Of a DNA stretch of 64,000 bases, positions 43,322-51,442 are shown in pieces. The position numbers and the translations under genes are program-made. The stretch's first letter is position 1; every line of letters begins with the position of its first letter. The notes under the pieces were generated by a model. The model worked only from the letters and a program-made list of their open reading frames with translations, was not told the origin of the DNA and made no database searches. This DNA comes from Kordiimonadaceae bacterium (GTDB taxonomy: Bacteria > Pseudomonadota > Alphaproteobacteria > Sphingomonadales > Emcibacteraceae), in assembly GCA_024236295.1 (NCBI GenBank), contig JACKKT010000006.1:146230-210229 (forward strand), in the 5' to 3' direction.

Positions 43322-44679
43322 ATATATTTTCGCGCCGCAAACGACCCCCGCACCTCGGCACATATCCGATGGAAAAAATCAGGCGCGTTGATAGTCCCAC
43401 CACACTCATCATAGAAGACGAAGTAAAACGTGTCCCCCGCCGTGCGGACGGCTTTATCCGGGCCGACCATGGCGACTTTGGTGAGCAGCAGAAACAGGCC
43501 CGTATCAGAACAGGGTCATCAACAGCTAAAGGAGCAAAAGTCCCTTTAAACGGCGCCTTGGGTGATAATATCAGAAGCTTTATCCCGCTTCAGGACGGCG
43601 ACGTTGCCACCGAAAAAGCACCCATCCCGGATGATCCGGAACTGATTGCCAATAATATGAAATCGCTTGCCTATTTTCTGGATTCCGATGTGGTCGGTAT
43701 CTGTGAAGCAAAAGATTATTGTTGGTATTCCCATGATCGGGACGGAAAGGAAATTATGGCCCGCCATAAATACGCCATCGTTATTCTGATTGATCAGGGA
43801 TTTTATACCAATGATGCTTCCACCGGGGATGACTGGATCAGTGGCTCACAAAGCTATCGGGCCTATCTGCGCGGTGCGGAAATCGGTAATATCATTGCTG
43901 CCTATATCAGGAACCTGGGCTATGAAGCGCGTAATCACACGGCCATGGATAGCGAAGTTCTGCATCTGCCGCTTATCCTGCAAGCCGGTCTGGGGGAGTT
44001 AAGCCGCATCGGCGAAGTGGTGATCAATCCTTTTATCGGACCACGCTTTAAATCAGTGGTCGTGACCACAAATATTCCCCTTAAAACCGATAAACCCATT
44101 GATTTCGGCTTGCAGGATTTTTGCAGCAAATGCCAGAAATGCGCCCGTGAATGCCCTGTCGGCGCAATACCATTTGGCGATAAAATTATGTATAACGGTT
44201 ATGAAACCTGGAAACCGGATGTACCAAACTGCACCAGTTACCGTGTTTCAAACCCCAAGGGGGCAGGATGTGGCAGATGTATGAAAACCTGCCCCTGGAA
44301 TAATGAAGGGATACTGGCTTATCGCATAGCCACATGGATAGCGATAAAAGTCCCGTTCATGCGCAAATTTCTAATCTGGCTTGATGATTTTGTCGGCAAC
44401 GGCAATCAGAATGAAACCCATCGCTGGTGGTTTGATCTTTATAATGATAATGGCAAAATTGTCATTCCCAAAGCCACTAATGAAAAGGGCATTCATCCGG
44501 ATAAAAAGCAGCCTAAAAACCACCGTATATCCTATTATACGGTGGATAGTTTACCGAAGTTTGATGAAAAAGGGGCATGGCCCTTTGACCGCAAAGGCGG
44601 ATGGGCGTTAAAAGACAAACTGGAAACACCGGAAGAGGCGCGAAAAAGGACAGAAAAAACAAGTAACAAGCCATCTTGA
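43318..44679 (+). CDS. Soluble RdhA-like corrinoid/Fe-S reductive dehalogenase
   Basis: The 453-residue protein resembles cobalamin-dependent reductive dehalogenases. The core LGELSRIGEVVINPFIGPR, VPLK-x-DKPIDFG-like segment and two 4Fe-4S motifs are present: CSKCQKCARECP (Cys 269, 272, 275, 279) and CGRCMKTCPW (Cys 318, 321, 325). There is no Tat signal and no membrane-anchor gene, so it is cytoplasmic and catabolic, as in aerobic BhbA/NpRdhA enzymes, not respiratory. Unlike those it has no fused C-terminal flavin/2Fe-2S reductase. QueG has a related fold but is shorter and lacks this cluster spacing. Removal of halogen from a hydroxy-aromatic is the likely reaction. Its start is coupled to the ligB-like gene. 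Confidence 0.83.
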   Translation: MNIFSRRKRPPHLGTYPMEKIRRVDSPTTLIIEDEVKRVPRRADGFIRADHGDFGEQQKQARIRTGSSTAKGAKVPLNGALGDNIRSFIPLQDGDVATEKAPIPDDPELIANNMKSLAYFLDSDVVGICEAKDYCWYSHDRDGKEIMARHKYAIVILIDQGFYTNDASTGDDWISGSQSYRAYLRGAEIGNIIAAYIRNLGYEARNHTAMDSEVLHLPLILQAGLGELSRIGEVVINPFIGPRFKSVVVTTNIPLKTDKPIDFGLQDFCSKCQKCARECPVGAIPFGDKIMYNGYETWKPDVPNCTSYRVSNPKGAGCGRCMKTCPWNNEGILAYRIATWIAIKVPFMRKFLIWLDDFVGNGNQNETHRWWFDLYNDNGKIVIPKATNEKGIHPDKKQPKNHRISYYTVDSLPKFDEKGAWPFDRKGGWALKDKLETPEEARKRTEKTSNKPS

Positions 44680-44759
44680 AATAGCTGGATAAAACTCTAA
44701 ACTGCTATTAATATAATAGAAAATAATAAGCATAATTTGATTGCTCAGGGGAGGAAGAT

Positions 44760-46091
44760 TTGGGTTTAGAAAATGTGCAGGAAAAAGGACAGAAGTCGCT
44801 TGCCTATGCCTGGTTTGTCGCCATTCTTCTTATGCTGGGATATACGCTTTCCTTTCTTGACCGGGAAATACTCTCTCTCCTCATTAATCCTATTAAGATA
44901 AAATTTGGCCTTACCGATTTTCAGGTGAGCCTTTTGATGGGACCCGCTTTTGCGATTTTTTACACGGTTATGGGCATCCCTCTTGGCTGGGCCGCCGACC
45001 GATTTAACCGGACCCGCCTGATTGCCGCCGGTATGACCCTCTGGAGCGTCATGACCGGTTTTTGTGGCCTTTCGGCCAATTTCGTACAGATATTTCTGGC
45101 GCGGATCGGGATTGGAGTTGGTGAAGCCGTCCTGACGCCAAGCGCGGTATCGCTGCTTTCCGACTATTTCCCGAAAAATAAACTGCCCTTCGCGATGAGT
45201 ATTTATTCCATGGGGCTTTTTATCGGTGGCGGCATGGCCCTGATCGGTGGTGGAGCTGTGCTCACCGCACTGGATGGGGTGACCTGGACTGTCCCTTTAT
45301 TCGGCACCCTCGAATTCTGGCAGATCGGCTTTCTGATTGCCGGAATGCCCGGCATTGTTCTGGCCATCATAATTTTTATGGTCAGGGAACCCAAAAGAAA
45401 GGAAATGGCAACGGACCAGAGCGGAGTTGAACAAAAAGCCTCCTTCGCTGTCGCCTTTGATTATATGTGGCGCCATAAAAAACTGTTTCTTTGTTTGTTT
45501 ATTGGCGGTTCCATGGTTGCCATTTTACAATACCAGTCGCTCTGGTATCCTGAACATTTAATGCGCGCCTTTGAATGGGACAGGGCCCAGGCCGGAAAAG
45601 TCGCCGGCTACCCAACTGTACTAGGCGGTATTGCCGGGCTTTTGCTGGGTGGGCAATATATGAGCGTCCAAAGCAAAATGGGAAATAAGGACGTTGCCGT
45701 TAAGCTTGCTTTTTTAAGCGCCGTCGGCATTGGGCTTCCCGCGGTGCTGATGCCGCTCATGTCGTCAGTTATTTTCAAAATTATCGGTATATCCATCGTT
45801 AAATTCTTTGTCGCCATGCCGCTGATTGCCGGAACCACCGCGATCAGAATGGCCGTACCCAACCAGATGCGCGGACAGTTTACCGCCATGTATTTTGTCT
45901 TTGTCGGGCTGATCGGGGCAACCCTGGGGCCGGTGATGCCGGGCTATATCACCACATTTATTTTCAATGAAAATACGGAGATGCTCAATTATTCACTATC
46001 CATTTCGGCGGCCCTGACCATTCCGTTCAGCACCATACTTCTCTGGATCAGCTGGGGCGAATATAAAAAACATGTCTATAAAGACGATTGA
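44760..46091 (+). CDS. MFS permease (first of tandem pair)
   Basis: The 443-residue twelve-helix MFS transporter has the A-type signature between helices 2 and 3 (GIPLGWAADRFNRTRLI) and an Asp-Arg pair in helix 1 (FLDREILSLLINPIK), as in ACS/spinster-type carriers of organic anions. The start is TTG 44760 behind a strong GGGGAGGAAG site. It lies 80 bp after the dehalogenase gene in the same direction and is probably part of or under the same control. Uptake of the aromatic substrate or export of a product is likely; the direction is not determinable. Confidence 0.9.
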   Translation: MGLENVQEKGQKSLAYAWFVAILLMLGYTLSFLDREILSLLINPIKIKFGLTDFQVSLLMGPAFAIFYTVMGIPLGWAADRFNRTRLIAAGMTLWSVMTGFCGLSANFVQIFLARIGIGVGEAVLTPSAVSLLSDYFPKNKLPFAMSIYSMGLFIGGGMALIGGGAVLTALDGVTWTVPLFGTLEFWQIGFLIAGMPGIVLAIIIFMVREPKRKEMATDQSGVEQKASFAVAFDYMWRHKKLFLCLFIGGSMVAILQYQSLWYPEHLMRAFEWDRAQAGKVAGYPTVLGGIAGLLLGGQYMSVQSKMGNKDVAVKLAFLSAVGIGLPAVLMPLMSSVIFKIIGISIVKFFVAMPLIAGTTAIRMAVPNQMRGQFTAMYFVFVGLIGATLGPVMPGYITTFIFNENTEMLNYSLSISAALTIPFSTILLWISWGEYKKHVYKDD

Positions 46092-46109
46092 TAAGAGGGA
46101 GAGAATTAG

Positions 46110-47456
46110 GTGAGTGACATAAAACCACTAGCAAGCGTTGAAGAAAAGCTGGACCACAGCATCACCTATGCCTGGGCCATAACGGCGATGTTAATGCTTT
46201 GCTACACATTTTCCATGCTGGACCGCGAAATTATCTCGCTGCTGGTGGATCCGATCAAAGCAAAATTTCAGGTTACAGATTTTGAAGTGGGCCTGCTGAT
46301 GGGGCCGGCGTTTGGAATTTTTTATACGGTGATGGGTATTCCGCTTGGCTGGGCGGCGGACCGCTATAACCGAAAAAACCTGATCACTTTTGGTATTACA
46401 CTCTGGAGCTTCATGACCGCCTTTTGCGGCCTTGCCGGAAGCTTCGTTCAGCTTTTCATAAACCGGATCGGCGTTGGTGTTGGTGAAGCCACCCTGACCC
46501 CGAGTGCTTCTTCGCTGCTTGGGGACCTTTTTCCAAAAGATAAACTGCCGCTTGCCACCAGTGTCTATTCACTTGGTGTTTTCATCGGTTCCGCCCTTGC
46601 CATGATCGGCGGCGGTATTCTGCTTTCCCATATCAAGGGCGTGACCGTAACATGGCCGATTGTCGGCACCCTTGAATACTGGCAGCTTACCTTTGTGATT
46701 GTCGGGTTGCCCGGTCTGGTTCTGGCGCTGATTGTTTACCAGATTATTGAACCCAAAAGGCGCGAACTCGCCCTTGATGCAGACGGAAAAGTGGAAAAAG
46801 TATCGATGGTCAGTGCCTTTTACTATCTGCTTGAGCATAAAAAGCTGTTTCTTAATTTCTTCCTCGGTGGCTCTGTCATCGCCACGATCGGTTATCATTC
46901 CGCCTGGTATCCGTCGCTCTTTATGCGCACATGGGGCTGGACCGAACAGGAAGCCGCCTTTGCCACCGGGTTTCCGTCCCTGATCGGCGGAACAACCGGG
47001 CTGATCCTCGCCGGGATAATCATGAGCGAAATGGTCAAAATAGGCACAAAGGATGCCGCCCTAAAAATCGCCTTTATTTCCGCCCTTGGCATCGGCATAC
47101 CCGCCGTCACCATGCCGCTGATGCCATCGGGGATGCTGGCGGTTGTTATCATGATTTTTGCCAAACTGTTTGTCGGTATTCCGCTGATCACCGGCATTGC
47201 CATGATCCGCATGTCGGCCCCGAACCAGATGCGCGGGCAGTTCACCGCCCTCTATTTCGTTTTTGTCGGTGTGATCTCAACCAGCCTGGGCCCGGTCATT
47301 CCCGGCTTTTTCACCACTTATATATTTAATGAAGATGTCGCCATGACAAGATATTCCCTTGCCATTGCCGCCGGGGTTGTGGTGCCAATCGGCTCCACCC
47401 TGATCTGGCTTGGCTGGCAGGAATATAAAAAGGTTGTCTATGCGGGGGAAGATTAA
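46110..47456 (+). CDS. MFS permease (second of tandem pair)
   Basis: The 448-residue paralogue of the previous gene shares MLDREIISLLVDPIK, the GIPLGWAADRYNRKNLI loop and the C-terminal QMRGQFTALYFVFVG segment. It starts at GTG 46110, 18 bp after the first permease stop, with GAGGGAGAG upstream. The two are clearly a tandem duplication with divergence along the whole length, which suggests two ligands, such as a substrate and an intermediate. It is the last gene of this rightward block. Confidence 0.9.
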   Translation: MSDIKPLASVEEKLDHSITYAWAITAMLMLCYTFSMLDREIISLLVDPIKAKFQVTDFEVGLLMGPAFGIFYTVMGIPLGWAADRYNRKNLITFGITLWSFMTAFCGLAGSFVQLFINRIGVGVGEATLTPSASSLLGDLFPKDKLPLATSVYSLGVFIGSALAMIGGGILLSHIKGVTVTWPIVGTLEYWQLTFVIVGLPGLVLALIVYQIIEPKRRELALDADGKVEKVSMVSAFYYLLEHKKLFLNFFLGGSVIATIGYHSAWYPSLFMRTWGWTEQEAAFATGFPSLIGGTTGLILAGIIMSEMVKIGTKDAALKIAFISALGIGIPAVTMPLMPSGMLAVVIMIFAKLFVGIPLITGIAMIRMSAPNQMRGQFTALYFVFVGVISTSLGPVIPGFFTTYIFNEDVAMTRYSLAIAAGVVVPIGSTLIWLGWQEYKKVVYAGED

Positions 47457-47479
47457 TATCCCCCGCTAAGCCTTTAAAA

Positions 47480-48583
47480 TTAAAAGAATAAATTTATTTT
47501 TTTTGTGTCCGGCAATATGGTATCGAGCACAATATCCTTGACCGCACCGCTGCTGACCCGGTAACGGTTCATAAACACAATCACCGAGCGGTCCATATCA
47601 ACAAACCGCTCGAAATAGGCCACGAAGCCCGCCACCTGACCGCTGTGGCTGGTGGTATTAAGCCCGCGGTCTTTTCCTACGCGCCAGCCCAGCGCATAAC
47701 CGGTTTCGGTGCCGTCCGGCAGCACACCGGATGTCCACATTATTTTTTTGGAGGCTTCAGAAAGGAGCCTGGTACCATGTAGCGCCGCATCCCATTTTGC
47801 CATATCCGCGGCGGAGGAAAGCAGCCCCCCTGCCCCCAGGGTTGAAGTGGTTTCGGTCGCGTTTCTATTGATCAGCTCCCCGCGTTTATTGACCCAGTAT
47901 CCTTCAGCGCGGCCCCTGATGATTGCTTCCGGGTCGGCAAAGCGTGTCTGTGTCATGCCAAGCGGCTCAAAAATACGTTTTTTTAAGACTTCCGCCAGCG
48001 GCATATGATCAACCTGCTCGACAATCATGCTGGCCAGATAATAACCGGTGTTGGAATAATACCAGCCCGTCCCGGGGGCAAAATCCATCGGCCGTCCATT
48101 GGCAATTTTAATGACGTCCTGCGGGGTCAGCCGAAGGCGGTAAACATCATATGTATAAATTTCCTCATAATCGGGAATACCGGATGTGTGGTTGAGCAGC
48201 TGCTTGACCGTGACCCCAAGCCAGTCTGTCGGCAGGTCGGCCAGATATTTTGATATCGGATCATCAAGGCTTAATTTTCCTTCCTCCACCTGCATCATGG
48301 CGGCGGCGGACACAAATTCCTTACTGATGGAGCCGATCTCGAACACATGATTTTCCGCCACATCCACATCCAGCTCGACATTTGATTTGCCGTATGTGCG
48401 CACGAATTCAAGCTTGCCATCCTTCGCCACCGCCACCAGCGCCCCGGGCACATTATTTTCCGCCATATAACCCCTGATCCGCTCATCCATTTTTTGAAGC
48501 TCGGCTTCCGACGGTTTCACATACTGGGCATAGGCCGCTGTCGTACTAATAAGGACCAGTAAGGCCGCTAAAATGGATTTCAT
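47480..48583 (-). CDS. Serine hydrolase of the beta-lactamase/PBP4-like family
   Basis: This secreted protein of about 367 residues has a Sec signal (MKSILAALLVLISTTAAYAQ). The nucleophile motif SISK (S at about 85), YSN and HSG triad motifs of class C beta-lactamase-related esterases/peptidases are all present. I chose ATG 48583 because GGAGGATG precedes it and the signal peptide starts there. An upstream in-frame ATG (48643) lacks a site. Substrates of this large family range from peptides to esters, so no specific function is assigned. It is convergent with the MFS pair. Confidence 0.88.
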   Translation of the reverse strand: MKSILAALLVLISTTAAYAQYVKPSEAELQKMDERIRGYMAENNVPGALVAVAKDGKLEFVRTYGKSNVELDVDVAENHVFEIGSISKEFVSAAAMMQVEEGKLSLDDPISKYLADLPTDWLGVTVKQLLNHTSGIPDYEEIYTYDVYRLRLTPQDVIKIANGRPMDFAPGTGWYYSNTGYYLASMIVEQVDHMPLAEVLKKRIFEPLGMTQTRFADPEAIIRGRAEGYWVNKRGELINRNATETTSTLGAGGLLSSAADMAKWDAALHGTRLLSEASKKIMWTSGVLPDGTETGYALGWRVGKDRGLNTTSHSGQVAGFVAYFERFVDMDRSVIVFMNRYRVSSGAVKDIVLDTILPDTKKINLFF

Positions 48584-48754
48584 GACATCCTCCCGAATTT
48601 TTATTATCCGCTCAAACTTAACAGGCTTTAAAAAGCAATCCAATTAATTTATTGATGAAAATTTAGGTCAACACCGCTTTAGACAAATAATATAAAATCA
48701 TCTATAGTTTTAACTAGCAAACATCCGGAAAATCAAATTGGGGGAATTCATGAA

Positions 48755-48782
48755 AAATCAATTTACTCTGACCCCTTTGATT
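48755..48782 (+). repeat. Left 28-bp inverted repeat of the cassette
   Basis: It is identical over all 28 positions to the reverse complement of 49546-49573. Its inner end creates the TGA that truncates the upstream remnant frame. Confidence 0.9.
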
Positions 48783-48921
48783 CGAGATTAGGCATCTAGA
48801 ACCTCAGAATATACGTGATTGGAATAGTGGGACGGTTGAAGGGCGAAGAGCTGCTCAGAGTGATTCGGATAATTTTGGGAATCAATTGTTTGATGCATGG
48901 CAAAAGTATTTAGGAAACTAA
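48781..48921 (+). pseudogene. 3' remnant of a gene (46 codons plus stop)
   Basis: A frame without a start codon runs from the inner edge of the left inverted repeat to TAA 48919-48921. It ends with GRRAAQSDSDNFGNQLFDAW and then QKYLGN. This reads like the C-terminus of a real, polar protein, perhaps a secreted or polymorphic-toxin tail, but I cannot name the family. The 5' part was lost at the repeat boundary. Confidence 0.4.
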
Positions 48922-48954
48922 TTCTACGTTAATTATTTGTGAAGGACTATTTTT

Positions 48955-49512
48955 ATGACTTGGATGAAATATATGTTAGTTAAGTTATTATTTATTTTAT
49001 TAATAGTTTTCAACTATCCGGCCTATGCAGTTTCACTGGATTTTGTAAGTTTAGATGAGTTATTTAAGAAATCGGATGTAGTAGTTCATATAAAAATTAC
49101 TGAAGCAAGTGTTGGTTATTTATCAGAGAAAAATACAGAATATTGTGATTATTGGGGAGAAATTATTAATTTATTCAAAGGCATAGATAATAAGAAAATA
49201 AGCTTTGAGTCATACGAGGGTTTAGAAATTGGTTCTGAATATGTATTATTTTTGCGACATTATGAGAATTCCTATATTGCTAGTCCTATACTTGGTGAAA
49301 TTTTTGAATTCCATCGTGAATATGGTGCAAATAAAACAAAAACATGGCTCAAGAATTCTGCCTCACATATTAAAATTCCGAAAGACATTATGACGCTAGA
49401 CGTAAAATACAGAAGTGTAGACCAGTCAGATTATTATCCTTCTTATATATCTTATTTGCTTGTGGACTGGGAAGAGTTTAACGCACATTTATTGAAATTA
49501 AATACACCATGA
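48955..49512 (+). CDS. Secreted hypothetical protein inside the cassette
   Basis: The 185-residue protein has a Sec signal (hydrophobic 8-24, cut after PAYA). The mature part contains SLDELFKKSDVVVHIKITEA, a FKGIDNKKISFESYEG strand and LEIGSEYVLFLRHYENSYI. This pattern is common in small secreted beta-rich proteins annotated as hypothetical. It lies 33 bp after the truncated remnant and wholly within the inverted repeats. Codon use is much AT-richer than the flanking serine hydrolase and GST genes, indicating transfer. An immunity or accessory role to the lost upstream gene is only a guess. GTGAAGGAC precedes the ATG. Confidence 0.65.
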   Translation: MTWMKYMLVKLLFILLIVFNYPAYAVSLDFVSLDELFKKSDVVVHIKITEASVGYLSEKNTEYCDYWGEIINLFKGIDNKKISFESYEGLEIGSEYVLFLRHYENSYIASPILGEIFEFHREYGANKTKTWLKNSASHIKIPKDIMTLDVKYRSVDQSDYYPSYISYLLVDWEEFNAHLLKLNTP

Positions 49513-49545
49513 TCAATCAAAGAGGTCCAATCAAAGCGGTCAGAA

Positions 49546-49573
49546 AATCAAAGGGGTCAGAGTAAATTGATTT
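49546..49573 (-). repeat. Right 28-bp inverted repeat of the cassette
   Basis: It is the exact reverse complement of 48755-48782. It ends 12 bp before the GST stop codon. Confidence 0.9.
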
Positions 49574-49584
49574 CCTCTCCCTAT

Positions 49585-50256
49585 CTACTTTTGCACCATT
49601 TTAAATATCTGTTTTGCGCGTTCGTCGTCGTCGAGCGGTTTTTCCTCCTCCGGCGGGATGTTGACGCCGCGCTGACAGGCAGGCCGCGCATTCATCTGAT
49701 CCATCCAGCGCTTAAGGTTATCAAGCCCGTCAACGGATATGCCACCCCATTCATAACTTCTGATCCAGCACCAGTTGGCAATATCGGCGATTGAATAATC
49801 ATCACACAGCCATTTCCGCCCCTCTAAGTGGCTATCAATCACTTCAAACAGCCGCCGGCTTTCATTTTGGTAACGGTCAATGGCCGGCTGGTATTTTTCC
49901 GGGAAATAGCGGTAAAACACATTGGCCTGCCCCATCATCGGGCCGATACCGCCCATCTGAAACATCAGCCACTGGATAACCCGGCTGCGCGCCTTGGTTT
50001 CGTTTGGTAATAATTTTCCATACTTATCGGCCAGATAAATCATAATGGCGCCGCTTTCAAACACGGCGAAATCATCATTTTCCCGGTCAACGATTGCCGG
50101 TATGCGGCCGTTGGGGTTGATTTTTAAAAACCAGTCCTGTTTCTGTTCATTTTCCATCAGCTTCAGATGATGTACCGTATAGGGCACCCCCAGTTCTTCC
50201 AGCATGACGGAGATTTTATAACCGTTCGGCGTTCTGGCCGTATAAAGATCAATCAT
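49585..50256 (-). CDS. Glutathione S-transferase family protein
   Basis: The 223-residue protein has a thioredoxin-like N-terminal domain (IDLYTARTPNGYKISVMLEE; the P-N-G-Y-K segment and ESGAIMIYLADKY with the glutathione-binding Glu-Ser) and an all-helical C-terminal domain with the conserved SIADIANWCWIRSYEW. It resembles YfcG/YghU-type nu-class GSTs, which act as disulfide-bond oxidoreductases or peroxidases. It stands alone, 52 bp downstream of the ABC permease stop in the same direction, and could be part of that transcript. GST roles in dehalogenation are known elsewhere but this one is 5 kb from the cluster. Confidence 0.9.
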   Translation of the reverse strand: MIDLYTARTPNGYKISVMLEELGVPYTVHHLKLMENEQKQDWFLKINPNGRIPAIVDRENDDFAVFESGAIMIYLADKYGKLLPNETKARSRVIQWLMFQMGGIGPMMGQANVFYRYFPEKYQPAIDRYQNESRRLFEVIDSHLEGRKWLCDDYSIADIANWCWIRSYEWGGISVDGLDNLKRWMDQMNARPACQRGVNIPPEEEKPLDDDERAKQIFKMVQK

Positions 50257-50308
50257 AATGATACCCTTTTATTAGATTTTCCCAACAAACTTAACAGGCT
50301 TTCCAGCC

Positions 50309-51442
50309 TTAATCCAGTGTCTGTTTATATCTGAGCATGGCGAAGACGCCGACCACAACCATAATGACCAGCAGCGGCCAGAAGGAGGCAAAAAGGTCAG
50401 CGCTTCCCGCCCCTTTAAGCATAATGCCGCGCATCAGCCGCATGAAGTGGGTCGCGGGCAGGCACTGACCGATCATCTGCGCCCAGCGCGGCATGCCCAG
50501 AAACGGAAACAGAAACCCGGACAGGAGTATTTGCGGCAATAACATAAAAAAGGTCATCTGCAGCGCCTGCATCTGGGTTTCGGCAACGGAGGAAAAGAAA
50601 AAGCCAATCATCAGATTGACAATGATATAAAGGGTCACAGCCATGAAAAGCGTGCTGAAATTGCCGCTCATGGGAATATCAAAAATAAATTCGGAAGCCA
50701 GCAGCACAATAAGCGTCTGGATATAACCGATTATCACATAAGGCGCGACCTTGCCGACCATCATTTCCATCGGTTTGATCGGCATCGCCAGCAGATTTTC
50801 CATGGTGCCGCGTTCTTTTTCGCGGGTGATGGCCACCGCCGTGATCATGGTCATGGTCATGGCGATGATGATACCAAGCAGCCCGGGAATAATGTTATAT
50901 TGGGTTATCCCCGCCGGGTTATAGCGTTTATGCAGTACCACATCGACCGCCGGTGGTTTATCGGCAAGATCGGATAGTCCCCCTTCCAGATCGCGTTTTA
51001 AGCCGAGACTGACAATTTCCCGCATGGAATTAACCGCCCCGGAGGAGGCCGACGGGTCGGTCGCATCGGCCACCAGCAAAATTTGCGGTCTTTCCCCGCG
51101 CACCAGATCGCGGGCGAAATTTTCAGGGATCATCAGGATAAAATTGACCTTGCCTTCTCGGATCAGGTTTTCGGCCTCCGCGTCCGTGTTGGGGCGTTCG
51201 GTAATATTCATGAATGTTGAATTTTCCGCCGCCTTGATAACCGAGCGGGACATGGCCGACTGGTCGCGGTCAATAAGCGCCGTTGGCAAATGACGCGGGT
51301 CCGAATTGATGGCAAAGCCAAACAGGATTAGCTGCATGATCGGCACACCGATCATCATGGCAAAGGTCATACGGTCGCGCCGCATCTGCACAAATTCTTT
51401 GAGGAGAACCGCTTTAACGCGGGCAAAGGACAAGGATCTCAT
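50309..51442 (-). CDS. ABC-2 type efflux permease (YbhR/YhhJ-like)
   Basis: The 377-residue permease has an N-terminal membrane helix, a large periplasmic domain (about 45-175; PTALIDRDQSAMSR) and five C-terminal helices, with the EKERGTMENLLAMPIKPMEMM segment characteristic of ABC-2 permeases. It pairs with the ATPase gene, which overlaps its start by four bases. In the E. coli ybhGFSR system there are two permeases (YbhS and YbhR), whereas here only one is encoded, which suggests a homodimer. It probably exports drugs or other toxic organics. Confidence 0.92.
   Translation of the reverse strand: MRSLSFARVKAVLLKEFVQMRRDRMTFAMMIGVPIMQLILFGFAINSDPRHLPTALIDRDQSAMSRSVIKAAENSTFMNITERPNTDAEAENLIREGKVNFILMIPENFARDLVRGERPQILLVADATDPSASSGAVNSMREIVSLGLKRDLEGGLSDLADKPPAVDVVLHKRYNPAGITQYNIIPGLLGIIIAMTMTMITAVAITREKERGTMENLLAMPIKPMEMMVGKVAPYVIIGYIQTLIVLLASEFIFDIPMSGNFSTLFMAVTLYIIVNLMIGFFFSSVAETQMQALQMTFFMLLPQILLSGFLFPFLGMPRWAQMIGQCLPATHFMRLMRGIMLKGAGSADLFASFWPLLVIMVVVGVFAMLRYKQTLD

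Larger units (their letters stand above)
48755..49573. mobile_element. 819-bp cassette bounded by perfect 28-bp inverted repeats
   Basis: The left repeat 48755-48782 (core TTTACTCTGACCCCTTTGA) is the exact reverse complement of the right repeat 49546-49573. Inside are a 3' gene remnant and one intact, AT-rich gene. No transposase is encoded. The right end also has two extra degenerate 13-bp copies of AATCAAAGnGGTC at 49515 and 49529. Sequences of this type (GGGGTCAGAGTAAATT) are, as far as I recall, widespread near REP/IS200-like elements, so mobilisation in trans is plausible. Confidence 0.7.

Noticed and set aside
43318..44679. Epoxyqueuosine reductase (QueG)
   Set aside because: The protein is longer, its first cluster motif and the DKPIDFG region match RdhA enzymes, and the operon is catabolic. 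A phylogeny would settle it.
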